Source of the DNA: Pseudomonas thivervalensis
GTDB taxonomy: Bacteria; Pseudomonadota; Gammaproteobacteria; Pseudomonadales; Pseudomonadaceae
Assembly: GCF_001269655.1 (NCBI RefSeq)
Contig: NZ_LHVE01000014.1
Span: 62,001 to 126,000 of the forward strand
Direction of reading: 5' to 3'
Length of the DNA stretch: 64,000 nt
This document shows, one piece after another, positions 25,126-36,447 of the stretch. Each line of letters opens with the position of its first letter. Position 1 is the stretch's first letter. The notes below the pieces were generated by a model, which searched no databases, was not told the DNA's origin, and saw nothing but the letters and a program-made list of their open reading frames with translations. The position numbers and the translations under genes are program-made.

Positions 25126-25917
25126 ATGCGCAGGCTGCTAGCTGTTGTACTTCTGGCCATGAGCGGCGTGAGCCACGCCGCCATCCAGACCCAGGAGATC
25201 CCCTACACCAGTGCCGACGGCACCCAGCTGATCGGTTATTACGCTTATGACGACGCAGTCAAAGGCCCGCGACCAGGCGTGGTGGTGGTGCATGAATGGT
25301 GGGGGCTGAACGACTACGCCAAGCGCCGCGCCCGTGACCTCGCGGGCCTGGGCTACAGCGCCCTGGCCATCGACATGTACGGCGACGGCAAGAACACCGA
25401 GCATCCCAAGGACGCCATGGCCTTCATGCAGGCGGCGCTCAAGGACGGCAAGGCGGCCAGCGCCCGCTTCCAGGCCGGTCTCGACCTGCTGAAGAAACAG
25501 CCCCAGACCGATCCGGACAAACTCGCCGCCATTGGCTATTGCTTCGGCGGCAAGGTGGTGCTCGATGCGGCGCGCCAGGGTGTGCCGCTGGCCGGCGTGG
25601 TGAGCTTCCACGGTGCGCTGGTGACCAACACCCCGGCCACGCCCGGCAGCGTCAAGGCCAAGGTGCTGGTTGAACATGGTGCCCTGGACAGCATGGTCAC
25701 CCAGGACAACGTCACCGCGTTCAAGAGCGAGATGGACAAGGCCGGTGTCGACTATAAATTCGTCAGCCTCGAAGGCGCCAAGCACGGCTTCAGCAACCCC
25801 GATGCCGACCGCTTGAGCCACGGCGAGCATGGCGGGCCGGACATTGGCTACAACAAGGAAGCCGATGAGAAGTCGTGGGCGGACATGCAGAAGTTCTTCA
25901 AGAAAATCTTTGGCTGA
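25126..25917 (+). CDS. Exported dienelactone hydrolase family protein
   Basis: 263 residues with a signal peptide (MRRLLAVVLLAMSGVSHA) and an alpha/beta hydrolase fold of the DLH family. The nucleophile is Cys in IGYCFGGKVVLDA, followed by the acid and His regions (VEHGALDSMV, EGAKHGFSNPDA). EWWGLNDYAKRRARDLAGLGY is the usual DLH opening. The substrate is unknown; a periplasmic location is unusual for chlorocatechol-type DLH, so it is probably a general carboxyl-ester hydrolase. ATG at 25126 has AAGGAG eight bases upstream. Confidence 0.87.
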   Translation: MRRLLAVVLLAMSGVSHAAIQTQEIPYTSADGTQLIGYYAYDDAVKGPRPGVVVVHEWWGLNDYAKRRARDLAGLGYSALAIDMYGDGKNTEHPKDAMAFMQAALKDGKAASARFQAGLDLLKKQPQTDPDKLAAIGYCFGGKVVLDAARQGVPLAGVVSFHGALVTNTPATPGSVKAKVLVEHGALDSMVTQDNVTAFKSEMDKAGVDYKFVSLEGAKHGFSNPDADRLSHGEHGGPDIGYNKEADEKSWADMQKFFKKIFG

Positions 25918-25951
25918 GAACACTTCTTTCAGCTGAAAAAATGATGTTTTT

Positions 25952-26044
25952 GTGGCGAGGGAGCTTGCTCCCGCTTGAGTGCGCAGCGCTCACAGATCTT
26001 TTGGGGCCGCTTCGCAGCCCCGCGGGAGCAAGCTCCCTCGCCAC
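25952..26044. repeat. REPIN-like inverted repeat, GTGGCGAGGGAGC type
   Basis: Arms GTGGCGAGGGAGCTTGCTCC and reverse complement, between the hydrolase and pcpS genes. Confidence 0.85.
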
Positions 26045-26108
26045 AAAAAGCCGGCCTCTGCTCCCTACACACGCCCCCCACTACCCAGCCTCCAGCCAAC
26101 CCGGCAAA

Positions 26109-26843
26109 ATGCCCGGCATGAAGACACTCCCCGCCCTGCCCGCCTGCTGCTCGCCCCTGGATGAGCACTGGCTATTGCCCGACGCCCTGCCCGATACGGT
26201 GCTGCTGAGTACCCGCTTCGACCCGTTGTTGCTGGTAGGCGCCGACTTCCCCAACAGCGCCATCGAGCCACCGGCGAGCATCCAGCGCTCGGTGGCCAAG
26301 CGTCAGGCAGAGTTCCTGGCCGGGCGGATCTGCGCCCGGGCGGCGTTGCAGCGAGTCGACGGCCAGATTTGCGTGCCGGCCATTGGCGAAGACCGCGCCC
26401 CTGTATGGCCGGCGCATATCAGCGGCTCGATCACCCACAGTACTGGCCGGGCAGCGGCCATCGTCGCGAAAAAAGAACACTGGCAAGGCTTGGGCATGGA
26501 CGTGGAAAACCTGCTCGACCCCGAACGCGCCGAACGCCTGGCCGGTGAAATTCTCACCTCGCCAGAATTGCAGCGCATGGCCCGGCTCACGCGCGATGAC
26601 CAGGCCTTGCTGGTGACCCTGACCTTTTCAGTCAAGGAAAGCCTGTTCAAGGCGCTGTACCCCATCGTCAGGCAGCGTTTTTACTTCGAACATGCCGAGG
26701 TGCTGGACTGGACACACGACGGGCAGGTGCGACTGCGCCTGCTGACGGACCTGTCGGCCGAGTGGTGCCATGGCAGTGAGTTGCAGGCGCAGTTTGGGGT
26801 GAAGGATGGGCAGTTGTTGAGCCTGGTGGGGGTCAAGGCCTGA
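26109..26843 (+). CDS. pcpS: 4'-phosphopantetheinyl transferase, EntD/PcpS type
   Basis: Transfers phosphopantetheine from CoA to carrier proteins; in pseudomonads one such enzyme serves fatty acid, siderophore and polyketide synthases. 244 residues from ATG at 26109 (MPGMKTLPALP); ATG at 26118 is equally possible, and neither has a strong ribosome site. Motifs: RQAEFLAGRICARAAL near the middle, HISGSITHSTGRAAA, the Mg-binding GLGMDVENL, and FSVKESLFKALYP with the catalytic Glu/Lys. The C-terminus is complete. Confidence 0.9.
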   Translation: MPGMKTLPALPACCSPLDEHWLLPDALPDTVLLSTRFDPLLLVGADFPNSAIEPPASIQRSVAKRQAEFLAGRICARAALQRVDGQICVPAIGEDRAPVWPAHISGSITHSTGRAAAIVAKKEHWQGLGMDVENLLDPERAERLAGEILTSPELQRMARLTRDDQALLVTLTFSVKESLFKALYPIVRQRFYFEHAEVLDWTHDGQVRLRLLTDLSAEWCHGSELQAQFGVKDGQLLSLVGVKA

Positions 26844-26866
26844 GACTTGTAGTGTCGGGAGTACCG

Positions 26867-26935
26867 CCTTCGCGAGCAGGCTCGCTCCCACAGGTGACTG
26901 CATTCCAATGTGGGAGCGAGCCTGCTCGCGATGGG
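26867..26935. repeat. REPIN-like inverted repeat, GTGGGAGCGAGC type, outward arms
   Basis: CTTCGCGAGCAGGCTCGCTCCCAC and GTGGGAGCGAGCCTGCTCGC around a 21-base middle; lies between convergent genes. Confidence 0.85.
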
Positions 26936-26948
26936 GTCGCCACATCTC

Positions 26949-28559
26949 TCAAGACCTGTCCTGATGCCTTGGCCAACTCAAGCTGAAGCACGCCCCACCC
27001 AGGCTCTTGCTCTTGCCGATCAGCGCCCGGCCATCGTGCCAGTGGATAATCCGCCGCACGATCGACAGCCCCAGCCCATGACCGCCCGACGCCCGGGCGC
27101 GGCTGTCGTCCAGGCGCAGGAAGGGTTTGAAGATCCGCTCCCACGCCGCTTCCGGCACGCCCGGCCCGTCGTCTTCCACGTCCACGCGACAGCGCAACTG
27201 GCCCACCTGGTAGCTGACCGTGACCTTGGAATGGGCGTGGCGCATGGCATTGCCCACCAGATTCTGCAAGGCGCGATGCAGAAAACGTGGCTCGGCCTCG
27301 ACCCAGGCGCCATCGCAATCGGCGGCCGACAGGCATAGACCGCGCTCGACCGTGATCCCGGCCCGCAACGGCCCCAGTTCATCGATCACTTGATTGACCA
27401 GCGCATCCAGATCCACCCGCTGGAAATTCAAGGCCGGTGAACCTTGTTCCAGGCGCGCGTAGGTGAGCATTTCATCCACCAGCCGATCCAGGTCTTCGAT
27501 GTCGTGGTCCATGCCCGCCAGGTATTTGTCCCGGGCCTGGGGCGTGGTGGCGCTGCCGAGCATTTCCAGGCCGAAGCGCAGGCGCGCCACCGGGGTGCGC
27601 AATTCGTGGGACACCGCCCGCACCAGTTCGCGCTGAATCGCCAACAGTTGCTGCAGGTGTTCGGCCATGCCGTTGAACGCTGCGGCCAGTCGCCCGACCG
27701 AGTCGGCGCCTCGGGCCGGCACCCGGGTTTCCAGGCTGCCTTGGGCGATCTGCGTGGCGGCCGACTCCAGGCCACGCAAGCGCCGCTCCAACTGACGCAC
27801 CAACAGGTAGACGATCAAGCCGATCAGGCTCAACCCCAGCGCCGCGATCAGCACCAGCCATTGCGGCGGATAAGGGTTCATCTGGTACAGCGGGCCGATC
27901 TCCAGCACCCACGGCGTGCCGACCATGCCGGCGAAGACCCGGATGGAGTCGCCGCCCTTGCCCAGGGCCATCACCGTATCGCCCTCCGACACGCGACGGC
28001 GCTGGTCTTCGTCCATGTCGGCCTGCTCGGCGGTCATGAGTCGCAGGTCGAAACCAAAGCCTTTTTCCTGTTCCAGCTGCGCCAGCCGCTTGGGCTGTTC
28101 GGCCACCGGGTAACGCACCAGCTCGTCAGCCAACAGGTAAATGGTCGCGCGGGCCAATTGCTCGCTGATCTGCTGGACCTCCCCCACCAGCATCAATTGC
28201 TCGGCATCATTGACCAGCCGATAGACTTTCGCCGCGTGCGGCCCGGTCTGCTCGACCAGTGCCTGGCCGCGCAGTACGCGGGTGCGCTGGCCCAGGTCGA
28301 GGTCAGTCTGGGAGAAGGTCTGCAACGCCAGGGGAATGCCCAGCAGGCGCTCCCACACCGCCAGCGCCCGGCGTCGCTCGGTGTCGTTCATCGGCCGCAG
28401 ATTATCAGCCATCAACGAAAACGTGCCGTGGGCCAGGCGCTCGCGGTATTGCTCGCCGCGGGTCTGGTTGAGCAGGTGCAGGGCCAGCACGCCGAGGACC
28501 GCCACCAACACCAGCGCCGCGCACATGCCGCCATAAATACGCAGGAAGATCGAATTCAC
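26949..28559 (-). CDS. RstB-like sensor histidine kinase
   Basis: 536 residues if translated from GTG at 28559 (VNSIFLRIYGGM); that start overlaps the regulator stop as GTGA. TM1 at about 7-28, a periplasmic domain to about 245, TM2 at about 248-270, HAMP, H-box VRAVSHELRTPVARLRFGLEML, N-box LVGNAMRHAHS, and GHGLGLSIVRRI. The architecture resembles RstB. Its location upstream of nrdA matches a P. aeruginosa two-component pair of unknown signal. Confidence 0.88.
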   Translation of the reverse strand: MNSIFLRIYGGMCAALVLVAVLGVLALHLLNQTRGEQYRERLAHGTFSLMADNLRPMNDTERRRALAVWERLLGIPLALQTFSQTDLDLGQRTRVLRGQALVEQTGPHAAKVYRLVNDAEQLMLVGEVQQISEQLARATIYLLADELVRYPVAEQPKRLAQLEQEKGFGFDLRLMTAEQADMDEDQRRRVSEGDTVMALGKGGDSIRVFAGMVGTPWVLEIGPLYQMNPYPPQWLVLIAALGLSLIGLIVYLLVRQLERRLRGLESAATQIAQGSLETRVPARGADSVGRLAAAFNGMAEHLQQLLAIQRELVRAVSHELRTPVARLRFGLEMLGSATTPQARDKYLAGMDHDIEDLDRLVDEMLTYARLEQGSPALNFQRVDLDALVNQVIDELGPLRAGITVERGLCLSAADCDGAWVEAEPRFLHRALQNLVGNAMRHAHSKVTVSYQVGQLRCRVDVEDDGPGVPEAAWERIFKPFLRLDDSRARASGGHGLGLSIVRRIIHWHDGRALIGKSKSLGGACFSLSWPRHQDRS

Positions 28560-29278
28560 GGCGCCAAGTCTACGCAAGCTTCAGGAACGAACAGATAGCC
28601 TTTGCTGCGGATGGTCTTGATCAATCGTGGATGGTCCGGGTCGTCGCCGATCTTGGGGCGAATGCGTGAAATGCGCACGTCGATGGAACGGTCCTGGCCG
28701 TCATAGCCAATGCCGCGCAGGGCGGTGAAGATTTCTTCCCGGGACAGGATGCGCCCGGCATTGGACACCAGCAGCCACAGCAGGTCGAACTCGGCGCTGG
28801 TCAGCTCGATACCGTTGCCCTGCAACCAGGCTTCGCGCAGGGCGTCGTCGACCACCAGCGGGCCGAATTGCAGGCGCCGTGGCTTCTGCGCCGTACTCGG
28901 CTCCGGCTCGCTGCGCCGCAGCAGGGCCTGGATGCGTGCCAATAGCAGACGCGGGCGAACCGGCTTGCAGACGTAGTCATCGGCGCCCAGGTCCAGGCCC
29001 TGGATCTGATCGGTGTCGTCGGTGCGGGCGGTGAGCATCAGGATCGGCCCGTCATAGTGCTCGCGCACTTTGCGGCAAATGCTCAGGCCGTCTTCGCCGG
29101 GCAGCATCAGGTCCAGGACCACCAGGTCCGGTTGCTCGGCAATGATCCGCGCCGCCGCCACCGCTCCGTCGCCTTCGATGGCGACCCGCAACCCGTTGCT
29201 TTCGAGGTATTCCCGGGTCAGCTCGGCCAGACGCTGGTCATCCTCGACGATCAATACCTGCCAGGCTTCTTGTTCCAC
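28556..29278 (-). CDS. OmpR-family response regulator, RstA-like
   Basis: 240 residues, GTG start with GAGG upstream. Receiver with Asp56 (LVVLDLMLPGEDG) and Lys in YVCKPVRPR, then an OmpR-type winged helix (LTSAEFDLLWLLVSNAGRILSREEIFTALRGI, ...DVRISRIRPKIGDD). First gene of the pair with the kinase that follows. Targets unknown. The 883 bp between this gene and nrdA hold a REPIN, NrdR and DnaA sites and the nrdA leader. Confidence 0.9.
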   Translation of the reverse strand: MEQEAWQVLIVEDDQRLAELTREYLESNGLRVAIEGDGAVAAARIIAEQPDLVVLDLMLPGEDGLSICRKVREHYDGPILMLTARTDDTDQIQGLDLGADDYVCKPVRPRLLLARIQALLRRSEPEPSTAQKPRRLQFGPLVVDDALREAWLQGNGIELTSAEFDLLWLLVSNAGRILSREEIFTALRGIGYDGQDRSIDVRISRIRPKIGDDPDHPRLIKTIRSKGYLFVPEACVDLAP

Positions 29279-29356
29279 TGGGGCCTCGTCTTGCTGCGAA
29301 TATAAAAGGAAGGATCAGCGCAAACCCCTGTGGCCAGATTGCTCACGCAGAGTTCT

Positions 29357-29460
29357 GTAGGAGCTGCCGAAGGCTGCGATCTTTTGATCTTTTGATCTTT
29401 CACTTGAGATTCAAGTGTCTGGGAAAAGATCGCAGCCTCGTTGCACTCGACAGCTCCTAC
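29357..29460. repeat. REPIN-like inverted repeat, GTAGGAGCTG type
   Basis: Same type as 10042-10145 and 12445-12546: GTAGGAGCTGCCGAAGGCTG arm, TTTTGATCTTTTGATCTTT middle, and inverse arm ending CAGCTCCTAC. Confidence 0.85.
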
Positions 29461-29520
29461 GCAGCTCCACTGCTCCACCCATCTTTTTGTCATGTTAAAG
29501 GAGGATAAACACACCCATGC

Positions 29521-29805
29521 ATGGGCCGATTGTATAAACGTCGCCTGCCCAGAAAACAAGCGGACAAATGCGTTTCGATCGGGTGGCTTTTATGTGGTAA
29601 CGTCCGCGCCCGCAAAAAACTGCCGGGCTGTTTTCGGATCGTCGAAACCGATGAAAAAAGGTCCACTCCAGCTAGGTCGCGGCCTACAGAGCTGTTCTAC
29701 GTTTCGCACACAAATTACGCACAGGCTTATCCACAGGTAGTACGTTGCATACCCCCCGAAAACGCATTATCTTGTAGCCCGCCGCGTAAAAAACCCTACA
29801 TGTAG
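29521..29805 (+). CDS. Doubtful 94-residue basic ORF in the nrdA upstream region
   Basis: An AAAGGAGGA ribosome-like site at 29497-29506 is followed by ATG at 29517 (only six codons) and ATG at 29521 (94 codons, rich in Arg/Lys, beginning MGRLYKRRLPRKQ). The longer frame runs through the DnaA box and both NrdR boxes, which argues against it being a real gene. No family recognised. Confidence 0.15.
   Translation: MGRLYKRRLPRKQADKCVSIGWLLCGNVRARKKLPGCFRIVETDEKRSTPARSRPTELFYVSHTNYAQAYPQVVRCIPPENALSCSPPRKKPYM
29727..29735 (+). promoter_or_regulatory. DnaA box upstream of nrdA
   Basis: Perfect TTATCCACA. A weaker match TTACGCACA lies just before it at 29714-29722. DnaA boxes in the nrdAB promoter are known from E. 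coli, where they link dNTP supply to replication. Confidence 0.6.
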
Positions 29806-29808
29806 GGT
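29762..29808 (+). promoter_or_regulatory. Tandem NrdR boxes upstream of nrdA
   Basis: Box 1 ACGCATTATCTTGTAG (29762-29777) and box 2 ACCCTACATGTAGGGT (29793-29808) match the NrdR consensus acaCwAtATaTwGtgt at roughly 11 and 12 of 16 positions. They are 15 bases apart, the spacing known for NrdR repressor sites. Box 2 is a perfect palindrome. Confidence 0.7.
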
Positions 29809-30161
29809 TTCAGGCCAAAAACCAAACACAAGTCGGGCAGAGAATTCAAGCGCTTTTCTTGCTTCTGTCCAACTGAAACATCGCATTTCCCCAAGCCCAG
29901 ACCGCCCCTGCGGATGGCAACTGTTTCAAGGTCGAAAGCGACCGAAACGGTACGGGTGTTGCAGTCAATTGCTGCCACCCCGGCAACCCGGTTTCGAGCC
30001 CTGCTCGCAACCTGAGAACTTCGGATGGAAGCAGCATTAAACGCCTGCTTCCTACTGTCCCGAAGTTGTTATGCCCGGCGCCAGTCGGTTGTAGTGCTTC
30101 AGGACGGAACGGTGGGCACCGTGATGGTGCCCAAACAAACATAGAGAACGTGGAGACACCC
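29809..30161 (+). promoter_or_regulatory. Long structured leader of nrdA
   Basis: About 350 bases without a gene. Two nested stems are exact: AACTTCGG (30017-30024) with CCGAAGTT (30060-30067) encloses GGAAGCAG (30027-30034) with CTGCTTCC (30045-30052). A second hairpin GGGCACC-GTGAT-GGTGCCC (30114-30132) sits 30 bases before the start codon. I see no match to a named riboswitch. It may be untranslated leader RNA if transcription starts near the NrdR boxes. Confidence 0.45.
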
Positions 30162-33053
<2,892 letters not shown>

Positions 33054-33089
33054 GCTGAGCGGGTGGGCGTGTAAAAGCGCCTGCTGAAG

Positions 33090-33130
33090 AAGCCCCCGAT
33101 AGACCGCTGGTTTATCGGGGGTTTTCTTTT
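33090..33130 (+). terminator. Rho-independent terminator of nrdA
   Basis: GCCCCCGATA...TATCGGGGG stem followed by TTTTCTTTT, 40 bases after the nrdA stop. Confidence 0.9.
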
Positions 33131-33157
33131 GCCTGGAGAAAAGTCGGCGCCTGGACT

Positions 33158-33241
33158 GGCCTCATCGCGAGCAAGCTCGCTCCCACAGGGGTATGTGTAC
33201 ACAGGTCACAATGTGGGAGCGAGCTTGCTCGCGATGAGGCC
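33158..33241. repeat. REPIN-like inverted repeat, GTGGGAGCGAGC type, outward arms
   Basis: GGCCTCATCGCGAGCAAGCT... and its inverse ending GCGATGAGGCC; between the nrdA and flgE terminators. Confidence 0.85.
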
Positions 33242-33269
33242 GGGACAGCCAACACAAAATAGCCACCCA

Positions 33270-33297
33270 TGAAAAAGCCCCTCTTTCGAGGGGCTCC
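33270..33297 (-). terminator. Rho-independent terminator of flgBCDE
   Basis: On the minus strand AGCCCCTC-GAAA-GAGGGGCTTTTT follows the flgE stop. It shows the transcript ends after flgE and does not run on to flgF. Confidence 0.88.
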
Positions 33298-33325
33298 TTG
33301 TGCAGCCTTCAAACCACCATCGGCA

Positions 33326-34642
33326 TCAAGTCATCTGAATGATGGTTTGCATGATGGTGCTCTGGGTGGAGATCGTCTTGGCGTTCGCCTGGTAGTTGCT
33401 TTGCGCCTTGATCAACTCGACCAGTTCGTTGGTCAGGTTGACGTTGGACTCTTCCAGGGAGTTGGAAACGATCGAACCCAGGGTACCAGTTTGTGGGGCG
33501 TCATAGCCTGGGATGCCCGAAGCGAAGGTTTCTTTCCAACTGGTGCCGCCTACCGGCTGCAGGCCCTGCTCGTTGGTGAAGCTGGCGAGCGCGAGCTGGC
33601 CGATCGGCTTGGTCTGGTTGTTGCTGAAGTTAGCCAGCAATACACCGCTGCCGTCGATGGTCAGGTTGGTGATCTGGCCGGTGGCGTAGCCGTTCTGGGT
33701 TGGAATCGAGCGGGCGGTGTCGGCGTTGTATTGTGTGGTGTTGCCCATGGAAATCGTGATAGTCGGCGCGCTGGCGGCACCGTTGGCGGTCCAGGTTCCG
33801 TTGGTCACGGTGCCAGGAACCCAGCCGGTCAATACCAGGTCGTTGTTGATGGTCGGCGCGGTGGCAGGCGGCACTGGCGGAGTGCTCACCTGAGTCAGCC
33901 TGCCGTTCAAATCAAAGCTCATGGTCGATGGAATAGGCGCGTTCGCACCAGTCGTGGTCGGCGCGGTGCCGTTTAGGTTACGACCATCGATCAAGGTGTA
34001 GACGTTCCAAGTGTTACCGGCAGTCTTGACCATGTATTGGTCCATGGAGTGCTGGTTACCTTGAGTGTCATAGACCGGGGTAGTGAACTGCTTGGTGAAC
34101 GTGGCCGTGTCAGCCGGATTGAACGCCGCAGTGATCGCCGTCGCCGTCGAGTTCAGGTTGATTGTCGAGGAGACCAGGCTGGTGGCAGTCGGCGGCAGGT
34201 TCGAGGTGTCGATGCGCAGATCGGTCAAGATGCCGTTCTGGATCTTGCCGTTGGCATCCACGCCATAACCCTGCAGGCGCGCAGTGCCATCGCTGTTGGT
34301 GATGAAACCTTCCTTGTCGGTCTTGAAGGTACCGGCACGGGTGTAGCTCAGCGAACCGTCGTTGCTCAAGACAAAGAAGCCCTGGCCTTGGATGCCCATG
34401 TCCAGCACGTTGCCGGTGTTGTTCACGTCACCTTGGCCGAACTGCTGGGAAACGTTGGCCAGGCGCACGCCGTTGCCGACGGTCTTGCTGCCCGAACCCA
34501 GCTTGGTGGCCGAGTAGACATCTTCGAATTCCGCACGGGACGATTTGAAACCGGTGGTCGCCACGTTGGCGATGTTGTTGCCGGTCACGTCCAGCTGTTT
34601 GTTGGCTGCATAGAGACCGCTAAGGCCGATGTTGAAAGACAT
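33326..34642 (-). CDS. flgE: Flagellar hook protein FlgE
   Basis: Subunit of the hook that joins rod and filament, exported by the flagellar type III system. 438 residues; N-terminal MSFNIGLSGLYAANKQLDVTGNNIANVATTGFKSSRAEF is the rod/hook/HAP signature, and the C-terminus (EESNVNLTNELVELIKAQSNYQANAKTIST) forms the matching coiled coil. The middle is Thr/Asn-rich and variable. Last gene of the flgBCDE run. Confidence 0.95.
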   Translation of the reverse strand: MSFNIGLSGLYAANKQLDVTGNNIANVATTGFKSSRAEFEDVYSATKLGSGSKTVGNGVRLANVSQQFGQGDVNNTGNVLDMGIQGQGFFVLSNDGSLSYTRAGTFKTDKEGFITNSDGTARLQGYGVDANGKIQNGILTDLRIDTSNLPPTATSLVSSTINLNSTATAITAAFNPADTATFTKQFTTPVYDTQGNQHSMDQYMVKTAGNTWNVYTLIDGRNLNGTAPTTTGANAPIPSTMSFDLNGRLTQVSTPPVPPATAPTINNDLVLTGWVPGTVTNGTWTANGAASAPTITISMGNTTQYNADTARSIPTQNGYATGQITNLTIDGSGVLLANFSNNQTKPIGQLALASFTNEQGLQPVGGTSWKETFASGIPGYDAPQTGTLGSIVSNSLEESNVNLTNELVELIKAQSNYQANAKTISTQSTIMQTIIQMT

Positions 34643-34670
34643 GTTGACTCCTTTTGCCGGTTAGTCGGCT

Positions 34671-35393
34671 CTACATACCAATAGTTTGTACTTTGGACAG
34701 CGCGATGCTGCCCAGCCCGGCCAGGTTGAGCATCAGCTCACCGCCCGTCTGACTGATGGTCACGCTGCTGACCGTGGCCGGCAGGTTGGTGATCAGCGAC
34801 GTGGCCTTGCCATCGATGGTGGTCGAAGCGGCGAAGGTGTAGGTGCCCGATTCGACCGTCGTGCCCGCGTCGTTCTTGCCATCCCAGATGAAGGCGGAGT
34901 TGCCGGCGCTCTGGCTGCCCAGGTCGATGGTGCGAACGGTCTTGCCGTCCTTGTCCACGATCTTGACGGCGACAGAGGACACCGATGTCGGCACCACCAC
35001 CGTGCCGTTGAGGCTCTTGGAGGTATCGACCACAGCCTTGTCGCCGGGAGCGATCACCGAGCGACCGACCAGGGACGAAGCCTGCAGGGCCTGGGACGAG
35101 TTGTAGTTGCCGGCGATGCCGCTCACGGTTTCGTTGAGCGTGGTGATGCCTTCCAGGCTGCTGAACTGCGCCAACTGGGCAACGAACTCGCCGTTATCCT
35201 GTGGCTCCAGCGGGTTCTGGTTTTTCAGCTGGGTAACGAGCAGTTGCAGGAACGCGTCCTTGCCCAATTCTTTCTTCCCGGTCGCCGCATTGGCAGCCGC
35301 GCCCAGGCCATCGGTCGTGGTGTTGGTCTTGACCGAGGAGTTGGCCAGAATCTCGTTGAGGCTCAAACCGCCTGTTGTACTGGTAACGCTCAT
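34671..35393 (-). CDS. flgD: Flagellar hook cap / assembly protein FlgD
   Basis: Scaffold that caps the growing hook. 240 residues; KDAFLQLLVTQLKNQNPLEPQDNGEFVAQLAQFSSLEG near residues 45-80 is the FlgD signature, followed by a FlgD Ig-like domain (GKTVRTIDLGSQSAGNSAFIWDGKNDAGTTVESGTY) and a Tudor-like C-terminus. Lies between flgC and flgE with 15-30 bp gaps. Confidence 0.95.
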   Translation of the reverse strand: MSVTSTTGGLSLNEILANSSVKTNTTTDGLGAAANAATGKKELGKDAFLQLLVTQLKNQNPLEPQDNGEFVAQLAQFSSLEGITTLNETVSGIAGNYNSSQALQASSLVGRSVIAPGDKAVVDTSKSLNGTVVVPTSVSSVAVKIVDKDGKTVRTIDLGSQSAGNSAFIWDGKNDAGTTVESGTYTFAASTTIDGKATSLITNLPATVSSVTISQTGGELMLNLAGLGSIALSKVQTIGM

Positions 35394-35408
35394 ATGAATC
35401 GCCCCTTA

Positions 35409-35852
35409 TCACTGACCGAGGGTCAGGACCTTCTGCATCATGGTTTTGGCGGTGTTCATCATTTCGGCGTTGGTCTGGAACGAACGACTGGCGGAAATCA
35501 TGTCGGCCATTTCCTCAACGACGTTGACGTTCGGGTAATAGACGTAACCCTTGGCGTCCGCGGCCGGATGGTTTGGCTCATAACGTGCTTCGAGGTTGCT
35601 CTGGTCCTCGACCACGCCAAGCACCTGTACGCCCTGCCCCGCCGCGTCCTGGTCCTGGAACAGCGAGTCGCTGCCGCCGGACTGGCCGCCCTGGAACATG
35701 GTGGCGAATACCGGGTGGCGGGCGCGGTAGGTCTGGTCGATGCTCGACGAAACGGTCTCGGCGTTGGCGATGTTACTGGCGACGGTGTTCAGGCGAGTGG
35801 TCTGGGCACTCATGGCACTGCCGGCAATGTTGAATACGCTAGCAATCGACAT
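35409..35852 (-). CDS. flgC: Flagellar proximal rod protein FlgC
   Basis: Rod subunit, 147 residues: N-terminal ASVFNIAGSAMSAQTTRLNTVASNIANAETV and C-terminal YPNVNVVEEMADMISASRSFQTNAEMMNTAKTMMQKVLTLGQ are family hallmarks. Four bases separate it from flgB, so the two are probably coupled. Confidence 0.95.
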   Translation of the reverse strand: MSIASVFNIAGSAMSAQTTRLNTVASNIANAETVSSSIDQTYRARHPVFATMFQGGQSGGSDSLFQDQDAAGQGVQVLGVVEDQSNLEARYEPNHPAADAKGYVYYPNVNVVEEMADMISASRSFQTNAEMMNTAKTMMQKVLTLGQ

Positions 35853-35855
35853 GGC

Positions 35856-36263
35856 TTACTCTCCGCGCAGGGCCGATACCAGCCCTTTGAACTTACTGTT
35901 GAGCAGGGTGAAGCTGGCCTGGAAGTTCACGGAGTTTTCCGCGTAGTTGGACTGTTCCAGTTGAGCGTCCACGGTGTTCTGGTCGATCGACGGTTGCATC
36001 GGCGTGCGATACATCAGCGATTCGTCGCCACTGCCCAGGCCTTCGGCTTCGATATGACGGCTGTTGGTCATGTTCAAGGCGAAGTGGCCGTTCTTGGTCT
36101 TCTCGTTCTGCTCGGCGAGCACCTTGGAAAAGTCCAGGTCACGCGCCTTGTAGTTCGGCGTGTCGGCGTTGGCGATGTTGTTGGCCAGGACTTCGGCACG
36201 CTGGGCGCGGAAGCTCAGGGCCTGTTCGTGGATACCGAGCGCTTTATCGAAGCTGATGCTCAT
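35856..36263 (-). CDS. flgB: Flagellar proximal rod protein FlgB
   Basis: Rod subunit, 135 residues, starting MSISFDKALGIHEQALSFRAQRAEVLANNIANADTPNYKARDLDF, which is the FlgB opening. The start is ATG at 36263; the longer upstream frame crosses the sigma-54 promoter. First gene of flgBCDE. Confidence 0.94.
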   Translation of the reverse strand: MSISFDKALGIHEQALSFRAQRAEVLANNIANADTPNYKARDLDFSKVLAEQNEKTKNGHFALNMTNSRHIEAEGLGSGDESLMYRTPMQPSIDQNTVDAQLEQSNYAENSVNFQASFTLLNSKFKGLVSALRGE

Positions 36264-36307
36264 GTCGGAAACCTTTGGGTGACCAGAATATACGTACGAT
36301 GGCTTTA

Positions 36308-36322
36308 GCAAGCGTCGTGCCA
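36308..36322 (-). promoter_or_regulatory. Sigma-54 promoter of flgBCDE
   Basis: Minus strand TGGCACG-ACGC-TTGC, an exact -24/-12 match 45 bases before the flgB ATG. Sigma-54 with FleQ/FleR-type activators drives middle flagellar genes in Pseudomonas. A GAAGCCCCG/CGGGGCTTT hairpin lies just upstream at 36330-36352. Confidence 0.88.
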
Positions 36323-36447
36323 CTTTCAGAAGCCCCGTAAACCGGGGCTTTGCGGGGATCGGCAAAGCGGCAATGCCAGAAAAGCGGCAATCGGCTTCCG
36401 CCGGCTGCCGCTTTTCTGCCGCTTCTGCAGGATGAATGCGTTCCACT

